A stretch of 47,477 nt of DNA from MGIIb-P sp963934015 (GCA_963934015.1 CAWVWT010000013.1:1-47477); one strand, 5' to 3'; shown: positions 26,301 through 33,630, counted from the stretch's first letter. A program made the numbers and translations. The notes: generated by a model not told the origin, from the letters alone.

Positions 26301-29300
26301 CCAATGCACTCCAATTCGTGGAGCCATTGTAGGTTCGGCCTGTCGCCGATTCATTCCAATCCTTCAGAGTTTCATAGACTGCAATATTGGGTGTGCTTGA
26401 ATTGTTAGTGGACACATGGAAATCGATAGATGCACCGACTAAGCGTGCACCCGATGGGTGAGGTAGAGCACCAGGGCCATCAATTGGAATTTCAATCAAT
26501 GCACTGGACCAACCTGAGATGAAGAGAGTATCGTCATCTGCATGGGTGTCATTGAGGGCCCCAGATGTCCATGAAATCCAGGTGTCAGTGAACAAAGGCA
26601 TACTTCCATCTGACAGGATGTCTCCGTGGCCCATGCCTACTTGATAGGTCGAAGAATCAATCTGAGTTACGTCAAGATCGGGGATGACGAAACTGGTGCC
26701 AGCAGTCCACAAACCAATTTGGCCGCTCGCTGAAATACCGCGCGCCCGCCAATAGAATTCCTCCCCTGCACTGAGGTCGTTTGCGAATGTAAACGATGTG
26801 CCACTGAAAGAACTCGTGTCAATCCACGAAGAGAATGTAAGCAGAGCACTGGAACTGAAACTGTTGTCCCCGTCCACCTGCACTTGCCATGCATTTGCCA
26901 CTGTTGTACCGGTTTCATTCCAATCGAGTGTTGGAGTTTGGTCGACTGCAAAGGTGTAATCTCCACTGAGAATCCATTCACCATTGGCTGGTGACATGTC
27001 AATCGGTACATTGGGTGCAGCATTGGATCCATTTGTATATACAATGACCAATTCAGGCATCGAACTGCTACCACGGTCATAGAAAGAGACTGCGTTCCAA
27101 CTATCGGAAACCAAAATGAAATCGACCAGAGAATCGGTCCGCATTGCACTTTGAACAGCAGCGGTAACATTCCACTCATACCATGTGTTGTCGGCATCAA
27201 TATCCGTGGTATCAAGCGCTTGCACACGCTCATTTCCACTGGCACCAGGGGCATTCCAAGGAGTCACACTATCGGTCGTGTTCCAAGTCGCATAACCTTC
27301 CATCCAATCGTGTTCACTACTCTCGTACATCGTCATTGGAATGGCGAATGAGCCAATTCCAGATGCCTGATGGGTTCGTAGCCGCATCGTTGCTGCAACG
27401 ATGGCCAAACCATCGGGCATGACGTGGCTACTCAAATCACAACCGACAAGCGCAACTTGGTTGTTAGAAAGTGATAGATCTTGCCCATCGAGGTTCATGT
27501 TAGATGCGAGTCCACCTTCTAGTGTGAGGTCGCCACAATATGGCATCTCCTGAGTGCTCTGACTCGTACCATTGCCGTGTCGATAGCGCAGTTCATGCTC
27601 GCCACCACCCAAGCTGGTCGAATTGATTTCAGAGATGAAGAGTTTCGTGGTCAACCATGGACCCTGTTCATCATCTTCCACCATCAACAAGCGCCATGCA
27701 TAGGATTGAGCCCAATCCAAATTCCAAGATGTGGGGATTTCAAATTCGCCATTTGTCAAATCAAATCCACCGTTTTGCCGGCTATCGACTCGAATAGGAA
27801 TAGAACTACCAAAAACCTCAAACAACTCGATGATGACTTCAGCGGGATCGCCATTGCTTTGTGTTGCTGCAGAAGGATCCCAAGTCAGGGTTGGGGTGGT
27901 TGTACTCTGTAGTTCCCAATTGACTACCTCCCAAGCAGCACTGTTCATCATGGGTGTAACATTGGATGGTGCGGATGTGGCTGTACCATCGCCCCACGAG
28001 TATCGGATATCGAGATGTGGGCGGTATGAGAATGGTTCATCACCTGTAGCAATTTCAATTTCTTCACCTGCCAAACCTTCAGCCCTGATTAAGAAGTCCA
28101 TGTCACCGCTGTGACCCTTGTGCAGGTAGGATTGAACGAACGAAGTGGCATCAAAGGTTAGTGTAGCTGTCCCGGTTTGATTTCCGTTTACAGTTCCAAG
28201 TATTGAATTTTCAACAATGTTGTCTTCACCGCCATAAGCCCAAGTGACACCATTGCTACGGTTTGCATAATCAAGTTCACTGAAAACGTGACCTGTGTTT
28301 GAATCCACCATCCAAGCAGAAATCATGGGTTCGCCAGTTCGATCGGTACGACGCAAATTCAGCGTAGCCTCATGAATTGTAACATTGTCATCGATAGGAA
28401 CCGTTTCCATATTGACACGAATGAATGCATGCATGTTTCCTTCACTTGAATCATTGGAATGACCGATTCGCATACGATAATCATCATTCCCATTGTAAGA
28501 TGTATTGCCGTCCATAACCCATGTGTCGTGAACGGTTCCGAACCCAAGATTGATCGTGTCGTTACTGAGTACAATTTCAGCTTGACCTTGTCCGTTAAGA
28601 CTGCCTACCTCAGCCGGTAGACCAAAGTATCCACTCATCCATGGGCCGAGAATAGAGTTGTTTACTGAGCGGATCCGGAAGTAAACCCATGTCCCATTCA
28701 GCAGATCAGCCTCATTTGCTGGTGTGTCAAATTCTTGATTGCTCATTGAGAAATCAGTGGAATCATCCCAAGAATTCCAAATGCGAGTTTCATCTTGTTC
28801 GAAACGGAAATCTGGGCCATTTGATAATTGTACCTCAATATGGCCACTGGTTAGATTACTCCATGAAATCGTAGGACTGTAATCTGGTACGATTAACAAT
28901 TGAGATGCGTCGGCAACAATTTCACCATCCTCTGGGCCATCAATCAGTACGCTTCCCTGAGAGGGTGCTGCACCGAGAGTGTATTCGAAATCAATCGAAG
29001 GAGCATCGCCTGAAGCACCCTCACTCGAGGTGCAGTAAACAGGCATTCCAACACCAGAAATCACGATGCTCATGTTGGATTCACCATCACGCAATGCATC
29101 CTGTACCAACGATGTCAAATTCAAACTGAAGGTTTCGACGCTAGAAACAGAATCATGCGCACCGGGTTCCCAATGTCCGCGATCTGTGCCGACACCTTCG
29201 ACGCCACTAACATTCCATGAGGTCCCAGTATCACTGAGATTGTAGGTTGCATTGGTTTCATCAAATTCAGTCAACAATCGAGCCGGATAAAGGGAGGTAT

Positions 29301-29727
29301 CCCCCGTATTCAATTGTGAGACCTTTCGGCATCTCAAATCAAGAGTGGCTTCGCTCACAATCGCTGTTGTGGGCAAAACTCCACCGTCATTGAGTGTCAA
29401 CGGGAAATTCGCTAAAATCCTGGCATTTGTGAATATTGGATAATCACCGACCAAGAGGTTTTGCGCACTTCCATAGTTGTTCGATGGTTGGCTTGAGTTG
29501 GTTTGTGTATCTGTTGACAGCGTGTCACTTGCTGTTAAAAATCGTGCCACTGGAGCCTCGTCCAAAGTCACTTCATTGTCGATTATCTGTATCCATGTGC
29601 TGAATAGCATCAAGCTCACCATCAGGATTGCACCTGTTACTGAACTCCAGTTCATCTCTCTGCTCGTCATGGGCCTCAGACGAGGACGGGCCAATCTACT
29701 GTTAATGAGTTGCGGTTCATCGACCAT
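20347..29727 (-). CDS. Giant surface protein: seven DNRLRE/FN3-like units plus Ig-like repeats, membrane anchor
   Basis: A 3126-aa protein. An N-terminal hydrophobic segment (VTGAILMVSLMLFSTWIQI) acts as signal or anchor; ATG 29670 (MTSREMNW) is an alternative start. Seven DNRLRE-type beta-sandwich modules begin near residues 60, 400, 730, 1050, 1375, 1720 and 2040, a regular period of about 330. Each contains W.........TW/V..W, 'W(Y/F).WNVT' and 'L.....Y' signatures and is followed by an FN3-like module starting P(T/V)(L/V).W. Residues about 2220-3000 are Ig-like modules with LTADETFD, LTADDTVTL and ITADDAFDL motifs. A membrane helix lies near 3010-3035, then an acidic tail ending EWWQDDDQVWWYRDPGMDDW. 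DNRLRE modules are known in large secreted polysaccharide-binding proteins, so adhesion to particles is likely. Confidence 0.85.
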   Translation of the reverse strand: MVDEPQLINSRLARPRLRPMTSREMNWSSVTGAILMVSLMLFSTWIQIIDNEVTLDEAPVARFLTASDTLSTDTQTNSSQPSNNYGSAQNLLVGDYPIFTNARILANFPLTLNDGGVLPTTAIVSEATLDLRCRKVSQLNTGDTSLYPARLLTEFDETNATYNLSDTGTSWNVSGVEGVGTDRGHWEPGAHDSVSSVETFSLNLTSLVQDALRDGESNMSIVISGVGMPVYCTSSEGASGDAPSIDFEYTLGAAPSQGSVLIDGPEDGEIVADASQLLIVPDYSPTISWSNLTSGHIEVQLSNGPDFRFEQDETRIWNSWDDSTDFSMSNQEFDTPANEADLLNGTWVYFRIRSVNNSILGPWMSGYFGLPAEVGSLNGQGQAEIVLSNDTINLGFGTVHDTWVMDGNTSYNGNDDYRMRIGHSNDSSEGNMHAFIRVNMETVPIDDNVTIHEATLNLRRTDRTGEPMISAWMVDSNTGHVFSELDYANRSNGVTWAYGGEDNIVENSILGTVNGNQTGTATLTFDATSFVQSYLHKGHSGDMDFLIRAEGLAGEEIEIATGDEPFSYRPHLDIRYSWGDGTATSAPSNVTPMMNSAAWEVVNWELQSTTTPTLTWDPSAATQSNGDPAEVIIELFEVFGSSIPIRVDSRQNGGFDLTNGEFEIPTSWNLDWAQSYAWRLLMVEDDEQGPWLTTKLFISEINSTSLGGGEHELRYRHGNGTSQSTQEMPYCGDLTLEGGLASNMNLDGQDLSLSNNQVALVGCDLSSHVMPDGLAIVAATMRLRTHQASGIGSFAIPMTMYESSEHDWMEGYATWNTTDSVTPWNAPGASGNERVQALDTTDIDADNTWYEWNVTAAVQSAMRTDSLVDFILVSDSWNAVSFYDRGSSSMPELVIVYTNGSNAAPNVPIDMSPANGEWILSGDYTFAVDQTPTLDWNETGTTVANAWQVQVDGDNSFSSSALLTFSSWIDTSSFSGTSFTFANDLSAGEEFYWRARGISASGQIGLWTAGTSFVIPDLDVTQIDSSTYQVGMGHGDILSDGSMPLFTDTWISWTSGALNDTHADDDTLFISGWSSALIEIPIDGPGALPHPSGARLVGASIDFHVSTNNSSTPNIAVYETLKDWNESATGRTYNGSTNWSALGGYGLMDRSDWVDVAFDPASSSRMSMDITEVVQAAIARGDDSVGLMLSVEQFSTDQIVLASTETQFDANEPEIRLKWASGTGSIPSQAATIVSPANGDILWDFPAMLAVTSPTVSWNHPAASNVTDWRLFAYNANDGPWGGVEVIDSRTCATCTFDMSNLTMYDSNTEFNQDEQYSWLIQPIQDGMYGPRSAIEDFIVPNDIGDSFNNTDYWAALSNGNAYSATGTYDVSQDAYIDSCNPNTAYGNTANNLNVGASNGGPACTNAGHESRSLLRFDVSNVPIMDNNPWQVLEAHVEVYRIGGSSNSNTPISVSNVHCSWVEGNVTWNSCATNNSWQVAGVNGANDVDMPISTTDVTSNDWYSWNVTHLMQYARSSGSDVLNLLFASEDPNLYARHSFIQEDATGVYQSFRPTLNITYRAGTQSLTTAPSWDSSLTTNSPFTAWDVDALRPTPEDPLAAQWTHPAASNIDAWQIQYATNDRFTIDTAIFDSSDSTTWGGNISWDLTNLTMHVPAITAQGDHWNHLRVRAVQDGVYSNWSTSFQARVPEDQGSDDGAGNYTVTMQRGAVFEDTGLLPSIPDSYVTSNTFGQTTNYGSSTTIAVGLDPADSAHDAVGLVSVDLAEYPYPATMLPTSVTLRMYVVSVAGSGAHSIAIHDCGGFTESTVSWNNYNPNTQCNSTASSSMTSTSTISGVWYEWDVTSIARTAWAGNGMMNMGLQTGWGGTVYFNSAEGSGDYAPELVVDYVDNPSNASSPAQVSLISPEQLEVVYSVGQYTLGIEPRPVLSWDTLSDATGYVLILSNANGSQTYSSWDSSSNSGFNLGATASTWTPDFDMVTGEIYTWSVQALNGSVPGPRSVPWTFGIGNPDITYQGNHVYSIEIQEGSDIETLGHVPIWDTYMSEGAFDTGHGASDTLHIGTGCDSAASNRCYGLYEIDMGQMGPLGQLPVNTHSAQLSIYSDGISEYATANYLDLTAYALINPNYEESGATWNSAATGTNWTIPGLSSGVDYHATPLDTVRVLNNFVGGWLYFDVSDAMTTMNGTVSIVIMGVPNAGHMLIDIKTSESVSSNKPMLHYNYTLVDSISLSGPTTTDADTGIQFSGSLLDASANTLAGDVIWSSTGGSIDASGFFTPDQSGIVTISAAYGQVVESVNITVTAGTPTILVVVPLAISLTADETFDMNMLAVLDANANVVPGELITITITNGTFSQGVTYNPSSMDYSVTTPAGSVSWLPWTAGTQWMNVTWDSQSVSIEITVNTGAPSYFIITGDSMVEAGNTTALDIEIYDLKGNQKDRSSSGTLTWGAQNGAMDNATGAFTGDQTGTWNIWVNSDLGVYSGSSIDVTYGDIAELEVTAIGPSNTIIVTSSATLDSISLTADDTVTLNVVRIDVQGNRESIDLSITGWTWLNGLVNAGSPTTWDASNQGSSWVKASLEGFDVVIPMAVEHGLPVTIEARSPGNNFNLTSGQDTGTLSAFTADADGNEWSVSATWTAASPSASEWLTPQGTSAIFEAVLVGDWTINVLYVFSVPGVGEQSVFTAATFTVTAGALNSISIADDSTITADDAFDLSPDARDGHGNDLSETPIQWLQWDSTIENAPQTCSALVPGWTDISIAMRAADYVWDATTVGEYTICATGENNVQSMSVVTVTVGQVANVWHKAYSTFDESGDIVVQAQTRITAGEYPLVEIWVADADGNQYQTPMISWSSGTDGFTQGDIADADSNPLVAIGNYRFDGHINQGYELMYSAGACGTCSGTWNVTVDYGPLHRLEAIASSPGVISGIYIDVDQQAVVTIDVEGFDQYGNPVPVQVTDMFDNIQDSLNQVQTEKFNETSASMYMLSEGLNQVVICADGSLADDNNVCDEVKISVGGTLSGFFEANAPWSWVGLSAVVALLIGVMLVVVVLMRRGDSDDEYDEDDIFEDEEYDVPAASPVVESQTQAASEGDFNAEDDPEYRVDEDGTEWWQDDDQVWWYRDPGMDDWAEWTE

Positions 29728-29740
29728 ACTACGTATGGTC
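29722..29740 (-). promoter_or_regulatory. Inverted repeat containing the giant gene's start codon
   Basis: Perfect 8-bp arms GACCATAC and GTATGGTC around a 3-base centre (TAC on the plus strand, GTA on the minus). The ATG at 29727-29725 is inside the 3' arm on the minus strand. It begins about 27 bases from the centre of the shared TATA-like element, where transcription should start. Confidence 0.6.
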
Positions 29741-29763
29741 TATGTTAGCAGTGTTCACAGGAG

Positions 29764-29770
29764 AAATATC
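29764..29770. promoter_or_regulatory. Shared TATA-like element of a divergent promoter
   Basis: AAATATC (GATATTT on the minus strand) sits near the middle of the 93-base space between the giant gene and rfcS. It is about 23 bases from the hairpin preceding rfcS and about 27 bases from the hairpin at the giant gene's start. This fits two divergent transcripts each beginning at a hairpin. Confidence 0.35.
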
Positions 29771-29789
29771 TGCATGGGATAGGTTCATT

Positions 29790-29813
29790 GAGGCCCGTCG
29801 GAAACGACGCCTC
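29790..29813 (+). promoter_or_regulatory. Hairpin with GAAA tetraloop before rfcS
   Basis: CGTCG-GAAA-CGACG extended, after a two-base bulge, by GAGG/CCTC. It ends eight bases before ATG 29821. A GNRA tetraloop is an RNA-level feature, which favours a structured 5' leader over a DNA operator. Confidence 0.5.
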
Positions 29814-29820
29814 GATTCCG

Positions 29821-30774
29821 ATGGCGAAGATGTGGGTGGAGAAGCATCGGCCACAGACCGTTCGCGATATTCGGGGCCAAACGGCCACTGTCGAACGCCT
29901 GGCTGCTTATGGTGAAGGGAAGACATTTCCACACCTGCTTTTTGCCGGTCCACCGGGCACTGGAAAGACGACTGCTGCGTTAGCTTTGTGTTCCGACGTG
30001 TTCGGTGAAAAATCAAGTGACAATCTACTGGAAATGAACGCAAGCGATGAGAGGGGGCTCGAGAGTATCCGAACCAAGGTCAAACAATTTGCACGCACAA
30101 GTCCCCTGGGTGTTGATTTCAAAGTCATATTTCTCGATGAAGCGGATGCACTCACAACGGATGCGCAGGGGGCCCTCAGGCGCATCATGGAACAGTACGC
30201 TGAAACATGTCGCTTCATTCTGTCCTGCAACTATTCTTCGAAAATAATTGAACCGATTCAATCTCGCTGTGCAGTATTCCGCTTCCGGCCACTCGCGGAC
30301 GATCAGGTACGCATGCAAATTCAAACTGTTGCGGAATCCGAGGGGATTGACTTGGACGAGGATGCTTGTGAAGCCATTGTCCACGTGAGTTTGGGTGATC
30401 TCAGACGTGCCATTACAGCATTACAGGTCAGCGCTAGTTTGGATACGCACGTCACACGTGCACTCATTTACGAAACCACGGCAACAGCACCTCCCGAGGA
30501 ATTGCATGGCTACCTCCTTGCTTGCAAAGAAGATGGGTTTCACCCTTCACGCCGCCGCCTGCGTTCAATCTTAGATCAATTCGGACTGGCTGGAACGGAC
30601 TTGGTGAATCAACTCCACAGAGCCCTGTATGATGCTGAATTCCTTACTGAAATTCAGAAACTTGAGATTACTGAACTGATGGCGCTTATCGATTTCCGTC
30701 TCGTTGAGGGTGGTGGTGAAGCACTTCAGCTCGACTCAATGACGGCCTCAATTTGTTCCAAACTATCTTCTTAA
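29821..30774 (+). CDS. rfcS: Replication factor C small subunit (clamp loader)
   Basis: AAA+ ATPase that, with the large subunit, loads the PCNA sliding clamp. Walker A GPPGTGKT lies at residues 43-50, Walker B is VIFLDEADAL, the SRC arginine-finger motif is in IQSRCAVF, and the lid/collar domain follows (LGDLRRAITALQ). Its 317 aa is the usual length. ATG 29821 (MAKMWVEKHRP) matches the family N-terminus; a TTG at 29788 would add 11 residues and would place the hairpin in coding sequence. It is divergent from the giant surface gene and abuts a small minus-strand gene at its 3' end (stop codons adjacent). No large subunit is in the window. Confidence 0.95.
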   Translation: MAKMWVEKHRPQTVRDIRGQTATVERLAAYGEGKTFPHLLFAGPPGTGKTTAALALCSDVFGEKSSDNLLEMNASDERGLESIRTKVKQFARTSPLGVDFKVIFLDEADALTTDAQGALRRIMEQYAETCRFILSCNYSSKIIEPIQSRCAVFRFRPLADDQVRMQIQTVAESEGIDLDEDACEAIVHVSLGDLRRAITALQVSASLDTHVTRALIYETTATAPPEELHGYLLACKEDGFHPSRRRLRSILDQFGLAGTDLVNQLHRALYDAEFLTEIQKLEITELMALIDFRLVEGGGEALQLDSMTASICSKLSS

Positions 30775-31026
30775 TTATCCCCATGCGGGGACGAGAAGAT
30801 CGGCGTGGTCACGTGTTGCATCCTCGCACAGTGCACTCGCTTTTTCTCGCAATCGAATCTCGTGCGTATTCGATTCTATCCGTGCGCGTCGCGAAGCGCG
30901 AATCAAAGGTGCGAGTGGAGTCCAGCAAAGCAGGTCTACCGTTACACCCATATTTCCTTGAATCACTCGATTTGCGAGTAATTCCATCATTTCTGTCAGT
31001 CGTTCCAATGTGTTATCGTTCAGCAT
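30775..31026 (-). CDS. Small hypothetical protein, 83 aa
   Basis: Open frame with ATG 31026 preceded by AGGGATG, ending directly against the rfcS stop on the other strand. The protein (MLNDNTLERLTEMMELLANRV...) is predicted to be largely helical, with a leucine-rich N-terminal helix and a charged C-terminal half (RASRRARIESN, EIRLREKA). No signal or membrane segment is visible and I recognise no family. It is supported only by the RBS, the tail-to-tail packing with rfcS and the lack of any other use for this stretch. The 118 bases between it and the next gene (31027-31144) contain nothing I can identify. Confidence 0.5.
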   Translation of the reverse strand: MLNDNTLERLTEMMELLANRVIQGNMGVTVDLLCWTPLAPLIRASRRARIESNTHEIRLREKASALCEDATRDHADLLVPAWG

Positions 31027-31144
31027 GTTGCATCCCTTTGTAGACTGAACAGGTGGGGCCACCGGTCTACCTTCGTTCGCATGAGGGAGCAAGTGATTTG
31101 AAAGTGAAAGTGTAGCAGTCACCCGAATAATGGCGAAAGTGGAC

Positions 31145-31984
31145 CTAGAGAGCAACAGTGAACCGATACGTGAATACTTCTTCCAACTCCCAGGGATCAC
31201 CACTTTGCGACAATGTAATTTTAATGGTATATGGTACGCCACTTGAAAGGTCTAAATCCTCCGGGAATTCAATCAATATCGGTACATCTGTTGGCTTGCT
31301 TGAGACATCAGTTACATTGTCTGAATAATTATCCCAATTGCCGCTCATTGAACCGGAGACCCCTGTCCAATTCATGGAATCACCCAGCCAATTCATATCC
31401 ACTCGAACCAGCACATCCGTGGCCTCAATGTTGTCCCTGACTGCAAACGCAAGACCCAATCTACGTTCGGTGACATTCTCACTAGCATCGAAATCCCCAA
31501 GGGGGTGATTCCACTCAGGGTCATCTAAATCGATAAGGGTTACATTGTTGGCAACTTCTGGAGGGGAAATGTCTGCCAAAGGTGGATTGACAAGAATAAA
31601 ACAAACTGCAAGCCATGTGAATGTATAGAGGAAACTCGCTCGAAACCAATTCCCAAACGTATACCTGTCTGCGTATTTACTCAACAGTATACGATGCAAA
31701 GGGGGGATTGTCGAAATGAGGAGGAGAGGTAACGCCCACAACACATTGGCTGGTTCGTTCAGCAGTGGCATGAAGATGTATCGAGTAATGACACCAACAA
31801 GTACAGCATAAATGATCACCAACCACATTGATGCTGCATCCGCCTTCTCTTTGAGGACGTGATCAGCGGGGTCAAATGGCTCGGTACCCACCTTACCTCC
31901 CGGCCTTTTTTTCTCACCATCTCGGCCACCGCGACGCTTGTCACTGGCTGCTGCTGCAGCCATTGCGGTGGATAGATCTACCAT
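31145..31984 (-). CDS. Membrane protein with N-terminal cytoplasmic and C-terminal extracellular domains, unknown function
   Basis: A 279-aa protein. A basic, disordered N-terminus (KRRGGRDGEKKRPGGK) is followed by three hydrophobic helices: MWLVIIYAVLVGVITRYIF, VLWALPLLLISTIPPLH and FLYTFTWLAVCFILV. About 130 residues of beta-rich, Asn/Asp-rich sequence follow (VTLIDLDDPEWNHP, DNVTDVSSKPTDV), typical of an outside-facing Ig-like domain. Start ATG 31984 was chosen because GGGGTGAGG lies six bases upstream inside a hairpin. I recognise no family. The gene lies downstream of tRNA-Met on the same strand. Confidence 0.7.
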   Translation of the reverse strand: MVDLSTAMAAAAASDKRRGGRDGEKKRPGGKVGTEPFDPADHVLKEKADAASMWLVIIYAVLVGVITRYIFMPLLNEPANVLWALPLLLISTIPPLHRILLSKYADRYTFGNWFRASFLYTFTWLAVCFILVNPPLADISPPEVANNVTLIDLDDPEWNHPLGDFDASENVTERRLGLAFAVRDNIEATDVLVRVDMNWLGDSMNWTGVSGSMSGNWDNYSDNVTDVSSKPTDVPILIEFPEDLDLSSGVPYTIKITLSQSGDPWELEEVFTYRFTVAL

Positions 31985-31990
31985 GGCCCT

Positions 31991-32005
31991 CACCCCTATG
32001 GGGTG
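31991..32005 (-). promoter_or_regulatory. Hairpin with SD in its 3' arm, before the membrane-protein start
   Basis: Perfect 6-bp arms CACCCC and GGGGTG around TAT (ATA on the minus strand). The 3' arm plus the next bases give GGGGTGAGG, six bases before ATG 31984. Same arrangement, and even the same arm sequence, as at 4090-4104. Confidence 0.5.
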
Positions 32006-32040
32006 CACGGACGCCTATGATGGGTTCGGCATGACTGACT

Positions 32041-32067
32041 GAGCGTTGCCTTTGATGGACAACGCTC
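32041..32067 (-). terminator. Hairpin downstream of tRNA-Met
   Basis: 8-bp arms GAGCGTTG and CAACGCTC separated by 11 bases, 17 bases past the encoded CCA of the tRNA. It could terminate or protect the tRNA precursor trailer. No T-run follows, so the terminator label is tentative. Confidence 0.35.
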
Positions 32068-32083
32068 CGCCTACGTCTGTAAA

Positions 32084-32212
32084 TGGTGCCGGGAACGGGG
32101 CTCGAACCCGTGACCTTCGGATGTCTCAGACATTTCGAGGTTTATCGCGCTCATCTTATTCCTTTGCAGGTGTCCTATGAGTCCGACGCGCCACCAACTA
32201 CGCCACCCCGGC
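32084..32212 (-). tRNA. trnM: Elongator tRNA-Met (CAT), intron-containing
   Basis: The mature tRNA is 76 nt with encoded CCA. Acceptor stem GCCGGGG pairs with TCCCGGC (one G-U), D-stem GCG/CGC, anticodon stem TCGGA/TCCGA, and T-arm ACGGG-TTCGAGC-CCCGT. Anticodon CAT is in loop C-T-CAT-A-A after splicing. The absence of initiator features and the canonical intron at 37/38 favour elongator Met. An Ile-CAT (lysidine/agmatidine) identity is less likely given the overall sequence, but cannot be fully excluded by eye. Confidence 0.92.
32123..32175 (-). other. 53-nt archaeal tRNA intron with bulge-helix-bulge
   Basis: The precursor can form a complete BHB motif. The exon stem TCGGA/TCCGA flanks a central 4-bp helix (exon CTCA with intron TGAG). 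3-nt bulges TAG and ACA hold the two cut sites (TA^G and AC^A), and the intron helix GACA/TGTC closes the other side. This fixes the intron ends at position 37/38, the commonest archaeal site. Confidence 0.9.
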
Positions 32213-32244
32213 AACGGAGGCTTCGACTGAACAGCCGAATATGA

Positions 32245-32250
32245 GTATAT
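32245..32250. promoter_or_regulatory. TATA-like element between tRNA-Met and gatD
   Basis: GTATAT on the plus strand (ATATAC on the minus), about 35 bases upstream of the mature tRNA 5' end. On the plus strand the same site could serve gatD, with a transcription start near 32273. Confidence 0.4.
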
Positions 32251-32301
32251 CCATTCAAGCAGACCGTTCGGTTGAATAGATGTCTGGTTCCCCAGTACGC
32301 C

Positions 32302-33630
32302 ATGGGTCGCCCTGAGAGTGGTAACCGTGTACGCCTTACAGCGACCACACCCGAAGGCTCAGTCACACATGAAGGGATTTTGCTAGCACCGGCAACAAGT
32401 GGACATCTTACCGTTAAATTGGATAATGGGTACAATGTGACCTTTGCAGAATCTGAAATTGTAGAAATCTCAATAATCAGCGGAACTACCTTACCGGCTG
32501 AAACTTTGAATCCAAACATCGCCGAAGACCCGAATTTACCGGAAATTTGGATTATTCATACTGGTGGGACAATTGCTTCGAAAGTCGATTATGTGACGGG
32601 TGCGGTGGCTGCTCGATTTGAACCTGAGGAACTGCTTGATGCCATTCCGGAACTGGCCAAACATGCCCGAATCCGAACCGTCAAATTAGGCAACATGTGG
32701 TCAGATGATATTCGCACCCGCCATTGGAATACAATGATGGTGGCGACCAAAAATGCATTTGATTCAGGTGCAGTGGGTGTAGTAATCACCCACGGCACGG
32801 ATACAATGCACTATTCAGCAGCAGCGGCAGCTTTTGCATGGGCTGGGAATGGAGGACGCCCGCCTGGACGCATTGTGTTTACCGGATCACAACGCAGTAG
32901 TGACCGAGGGTCTACCGATGGTACTGAAAATCTCCTTGCAGCCGTACATTGGGCAGCACATGGCCCGCCTCCAACAGGGGAAAATGGGGATGCGAGTGTC
33001 ATCATCATGCACGCCGGCAGCAATGACGGAGTTTGTGCGATTATGCCGGGCTGCTCCACGCGTAAATTCCATTCGAGTAAACGTGATGCTTTCCAAGGAA
33101 TCAATGCACAACCATTAGGGACGATTTTGGTCGGCCGAAATGGTGAATGCCAAATCAACATGGAGGTGCGCACACCCACCCGTGATGTTACAACTGAACC
33201 GACTGCCTTTGATGATAGTAAGCGAATCCTACAACTTGTTGCAGGAGCCCACATGTACGCAGATCAAATTGAATTCGCCTCGAACTATGATGCAATATTA
33301 TTCCATGGCACTGGTTTGGGGCACCTGCCTATCCAAGACCCAAACGGTGACAGCCCTGAGAACGTTGCAATACGCAAAGCGGTAACTGATTATTGTGCGA
33401 ATGGTGGAGTTGCGGTGATGGTCACACAATGTATCCACGGACCGATTCACATGGATGTTTACAGTAAGGGTAGGGAACAACAGGAATTGGGTATCCTCGG
33501 AAATCATGCGACAACGGGACCCGATGCTGCATTGGTCAAATTGCATTTCTTACTCTCCACCAATCAAGATGTACAAGCGGGCTGGGGTGCTGATTTGTGC
33601 GGCGAGAATGTATCTTCAATTTTCAATTGA
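32302..33630 (+). CDS. gatD: Glutamyl-tRNA(Gln) amidotransferase subunit D
   Basis: Archaeal asparaginase-like subunit of the GatDE amidotransferase, which frees ammonia from Gln/Asn to convert Glu-tRNA-Gln to Gln-tRNA-Gln. A small beta-rich N-terminal domain (about 1-75, NRVRLTATTPEG) is followed by the type I asparaginase-like domain with TGGTIAS at 87-93, THGTDTM and FTGSQRSSDRGSTD. The 442-aa length is typical. ATG 32302 was chosen over TTG 32272 because the shorter form matches the family N-terminus; no clear RBS is present for either, so a short-leader transcript is possible. The partner gatE is not adjacent (a carboxylase subunit follows) and must lie elsewhere. Confidence 0.95.
   Translation: MGRPESGNRVRLTATTPEGSVTHEGILLAPATSGHLTVKLDNGYNVTFAESEIVEISIISGTTLPAETLNPNIAEDPNLPEIWIIHTGGTIASKVDYVTGAVAARFEPEELLDAIPELAKHARIRTVKLGNMWSDDIRTRHWNTMMVATKNAFDSGAVGVVITHGTDTMHYSAAAAAFAWAGNGGRPPGRIVFTGSQRSSDRGSTDGTENLLAAVHWAAHGPPPTGENGDASVIIMHAGSNDGVCAIMPGCSTRKFHSSKRDAFQGINAQPLGTILVGRNGECQINMEVRTPTRDVTTEPTAFDDSKRILQLVAGAHMYADQIEFASNYDAILFHGTGLGHLPIQDPNGDSPENVAIRKAVTDYCANGGVAVMVTQCIHGPIHMDVYSKGREQQELGILGNHATTGPDAALVKLHFLLSTNQDVQAGWGADLCGENVSSIFN

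Noticed and set aside
20347..29727. Many ORFs of 60-195 codons on either strand inside the giant gene, e.g. 26667-27254
   Set aside because: They lack RBS and recognisable domains. The long frame has coherent domains throughout, so these are shadow frames.
32123..32175. tRNA intron as a snoRNA-like (box C/D) element
   Set aside because: Although archaeal tRNA introns can act as guides, I do not see a convincing C/D box pair (RUGAUGA and CUGA with proper spacing) in the 53 nt.
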